A stretch of DNA of 7,761 nucleotides from Oscillospiraceae bacterium (GTDB lineage: Bacteria > Bacillota > Clostridia > Oscillospirales > Oscillospiraceae). The first letter of the stretch is position 1; each line of letters starts with the position of its first letter. The stretch covers positions 1 to 7,761 of the forward strand of contig JAISKU010000146.1 of assembly GCA_031261245.1 (NCBI GenBank), given 5' to 3'. Below, piece by piece: positions 5,953-7,761 of this stretch. The notes beneath the pieces are model-generated. The model was not told the origin of the DNA. It made no database searches and saw only the letters and a list, made by a program, of their open reading frames with translations. Position numbers and translations under genes: made by a program.

Positions 5953-6978
5953 ATGGTAAGAAAAATATCGGCGATTCTGCCGGCGCTGGCGCTGGTGGCG
6001 ACCGTGTGCGCCTTTGCCGGCGGGGAGAGGACGGACGGGAAGCCGACGGCGGTCGCGGCGACGGCGCTCTCCGGGACGGCGGTCGAGGCTCCGGCGGTGA
6101 CGCCGGCGACCGAAAAGCGTGAGTTCAGTATCCGTGATGCGAAGATAAACCTCGTGCTGCCGGAAACGCTAAAGGCCGGAGAGACGATGCGCGCCCACGC
6201 CGACATCGGCAACCTCGTGCCGGGCGAGACTATCAGCTGCCTGTGGATTATTGACGGCGTGAAGGTGGCGTCGTACTCCTTCGACTCGAAGGAGCGAAAA
6301 ACGCCGGAGCTGCTGTGGAACTTTACATACACATACGATATGGCGGATACCGCCGACATTACCGTGATTCTGCGGCATGTGGACAGGGACGGTATGCGCC
6401 GGGCGGAGTACGCGAACGGCACGGTGGAGCTCGAAAACTACGACGAGTGGCACTACTACGAGCCGGAGGCGGAGCGTGTGCTGGCGCTCGTCACCTCCGC
6501 GTACGCGGGCGACTTTACGACGGCGTGGGCGGAGAAAAACGACTACAGTGAGCTTGATAAAGAGGTCTGGGTGAACGCGAAGGAGTTCACCGGCGACACG
6601 GAGTATCTTATCTGGGTCAGTCTGACGTATCAGCGGCTGAACGTCTTTCACCGGAACGAGGCGGGAGTGTGGAGGCTGGAGCGCGTCTGCCTCGTCGGGA
6701 CGGGCGCGCCGGGTCACGGCACGCCGCGCGGCGTGTGGAAGACCACATATAAGCAGGAGAAGGGCTGGACGACGGCGGCGTACACCGTGAAGCCCGTCGT
6801 GCGCTTCAAGGGCGGGGGCTACGCCATGCACTCACGGCTGTACCGCCCGCGCACGGACATACTCAGCCACCCCGAAATAGGGTATCCGATGAGCCACGGC
6901 TGCGTCCGTATGCTCGACGAGGACATACAGTACATATTTGACAATATCCCCAACAGCACCACCGTCGTCGTATATTAG
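5953..6978 (+). CDS. Exported YkuD-type L,D-transpeptidase
   Basis: A 341-residue secreted or membrane-anchored enzyme expected to form 3-3 cross-links in peptidoglycan or attach proteins to it. Residues 1-23 are a signal peptide or anchor (MVRKISAILPALALVATVCA). Cys19 is preceded by Val, so this is not a good lipobox. A low-complexity Ala/Thr/Pro linker spans about 30-53. Residues 57-160 look like a beta-sandwich domain that I cannot name (WIIDGVKVASYSF, then TADITVILRHVDRDG). The YkuD catalytic domain spans about 205-341: GTGAPGHGTPRGVWK, His293 in YAMHSRLY, and the signature SHGCVRM with His315 and catalytic Cys317. The frame is open to ATG 5896, but 5953 is preferred because the signal peptide begins there; its ribosome site is weak (GGGTGAT). 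The downstream neighbour is convergent, with 5 nt between stops and no terminator. Confidence 0.9.
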   Translation: MVRKISAILPALALVATVCAFAGGERTDGKPTAVAATALSGTAVEAPAVTPATEKREFSIRDAKINLVLPETLKAGETMRAHADIGNLVPGETISCLWIIDGVKVASYSFDSKERKTPELLWNFTYTYDMADTADITVILRHVDRDGMRRAEYANGTVELENYDEWHYYEPEAERVLALVTSAYAGDFTTAWAEKNDYSELDKEVWVNAKEFTGDTEYLIWVSLTYQRLNVFHRNEAGVWRLERVCLVGTGAPGHGTPRGVWKTTYKQEKGWTTAAYTVKPVVRFKGGGYAMHSRLYRPRTDILSHPEIGYPMSHGCVRMLDEDIQYIFDNIPNSTTVVVY

Positions 6979-6983
6979 GCGCG

Positions 6984-7761
6984 TCATCGCGGCCCAATCG
7001 GGGGCTTGTTGAGCGGCAGTATTTCGCCGTCAACGAAGCGCGTCGGAAGTCCGGAGAGGAGCACCGTCGCCTTCGCGGCCTCCGCGCGCGTTATCTGCGC
7101 TTTCGGGCGGAACGTGCCGTCCGGATAGCCGCCGAGCACGTTGTTGACGGAGAGCTTGACTATCGCGGCGTTGCTCCACGCGTTCGCGGACGGCGAGACG
7201 TCGGAGTACAGCAGCTGTGTGAGGTCGAGAGAGTCCTCGATATTCGTGTACCGCTCACTCATCACGGCGAATTCCTCGCGCGTGACGTATCTGTCGGGCT
7301 CAAAACGCGTATTTGACACGCCCGCGACGAGCTCGGCGGAGCGCGCGGCCGCGATTATGCCGTTCGCCCAGTGGTTCGCGGTGTCGCCGAACGCCGGCGC
7401 GCCGGGAATCGGGTCGAGACCGGCGAGGCGGGTGAGGAGCGCGGCCGCCTCCGCGCGCGTCAGGAAGGACTCCGGCTCAAAGGTGTGCGCGGTCTTGCCG
7501 TCAACGACGCCGCGCGCGTGCAGGTCTATGATAAAGCTCTGCGCCCAGTGGTTCTCGATGTCGTTGAACGGCAGCCCGTTCAGCCATGCGGAGTAGTTGT
7601 CCCACACCCACTGCGGCTCCTGTCCGAGCGCCCAGCTGCCCACGCCCTTTATGCCGTATTCGCGCACGAGGGCGAGCTTTGCCTCATAGCTGCGCGCGTC
7701 GTCATACCACACGTCATACACGCCGGGGGCGACCTTTTTGCCGCCCCACGTCGTCACGTTG
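6984..7761 (-). CDS. SLH-anchored GH18-type glycoside hydrolase, C-terminal part (partial)
   Basis: The frame runs off the right edge, so only the last 258 residues are visible. The first 60 are the end of a GH18 chitinase-like barrel of the kind found in spore-cortex and wall-associated proteins: VWYDDARSYEAKLALV, then GIKGVGSWALGQEPQWVW, where the final tryptophan-rich strand is typical. Three S-layer-homology domains follow at about residues 65-114, 124-174 and 185-237, each with the family ending motif (LTRAEAA, VTREEFA, ITRAEAA) and the F-x-D-x-x-HWA type opening in the first two. The SLH domains should bind pyruvylated wall polymer and hold the protein at the cell surface. A short proline-rich tail (NKPPIGPR) ends it. 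The catalytic acidic residues and the signal peptide lie outside the window, so activity cannot be judged. The gene is convergent with the L,D-transpeptidase. Confidence 0.92.
   Translation of the reverse strand, partial: NVTTWGGKKVAPGVYDVWYDDARSYEAKLALVREYGIKGVGSWALGQEPQWVWDNYSAWLNGLPFNDIENHWAQSFIIDLHARGVVDGKTAHTFEPESFLTRAEAAALLTRLAGLDPIPGAPAFGDTANHWANGIIAAARSAELVAGVSNTRFEPDRYVTREEFAVMSERYTNIEDSLDLTQLLYSDVSPSANAWSNAAIVKLSVNNVLGGYPDGTFRPKAQITRAEAAKATVLLSGLPTRFVDGEILPLNKPPIGPR

Noticed and set aside
6045..6085. Repeated GACGGCGGTCG, 30 bp apart, in the transpeptidase gene
   Set aside because: In frame and explained by the low-complexity Ala/Thr/Val linker with GC-rich codons.
6169..6831. A 220-codon minus-strand frame inside the L,D-transpeptidase gene
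   Set aside because: Arg/His/Val-rich shadow frame over a gene with clear catalytic motifs on the other strand.
1..7761. Search for CRISPR arrays, tRNA or rRNA genes, insertion sequences and attachment sites
   Set aside because: I saw no regularly spaced repeats, no tRNA-like cloverleaf, no transposase or integrase frames and no terminal inverted repeats.

Overview
The window looks like a GC-rich stretch (AT-rich only between genes) from an anaerobic Gram-positive bacterium, most likely a Clostridia-type member of the Bacillota. This is inferred from purine-rich Shine-Dalgarno sites, an S-layer-homology (SLH) anchored GH18-type protein, a YkuD L,D-transpeptidase, and an oxygen-sensitive-looking QueG/RdhA-type double [4Fe-4S] protein. 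No marker gene fixes the species.

Layout. (A) 1-1564, minus strand: a LysR-type regulator followed after 3 nt by the N-terminal half of an ABCB-type exporter subunit that runs off the left edge. (B) 1565-1831: a divergent control region with a good promoter on each strand and repeated ATTTGC/GCAAAT words, including an exact 11-bp direct repeat that brackets the regulator's promoter. (C) 1832-4778, plus strand: a tight three-gene operon of membrane proteins. Its first gene is a fusion of four or so membrane helices to a domain that resembles linalool dehydratase/isomerase (LinD). Next come a 48-residue single-helix peptide and a 259-residue protein that reads like a P-type ATPase stripped of its catalytic domains. 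A strong bidirectional terminator (4795-4823) closes the operon. (D) 4842-5744, minus strand: a short QueG-like iron-sulfur protein with its own promoter. (E) 5953-6978, plus strand: an exported L,D-transpeptidase. (F) 6984-7761, minus strand: the C-terminal end of a GH18-like protein with three SLH domains, convergent with the transpeptidase and only 5 nt from it.

How it fits together. The regulator/exporter pair and the divergent LinD-like operon share one control region, so the LysR protein is the natural candidate regulator for both sides. The right-hand third concerns the cell envelope: peptidoglycan cross-linking and a wall-bound glycosidase-like protein. The most unusual content is the LinD-like operon. 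It keeps the two cysteines of the LinD active site at identical spacing, replaces the catalytic-site histidine by tryptophan, and is attached to the membrane. Neither its substrate nor the role of its two small partners can be read from sequence.
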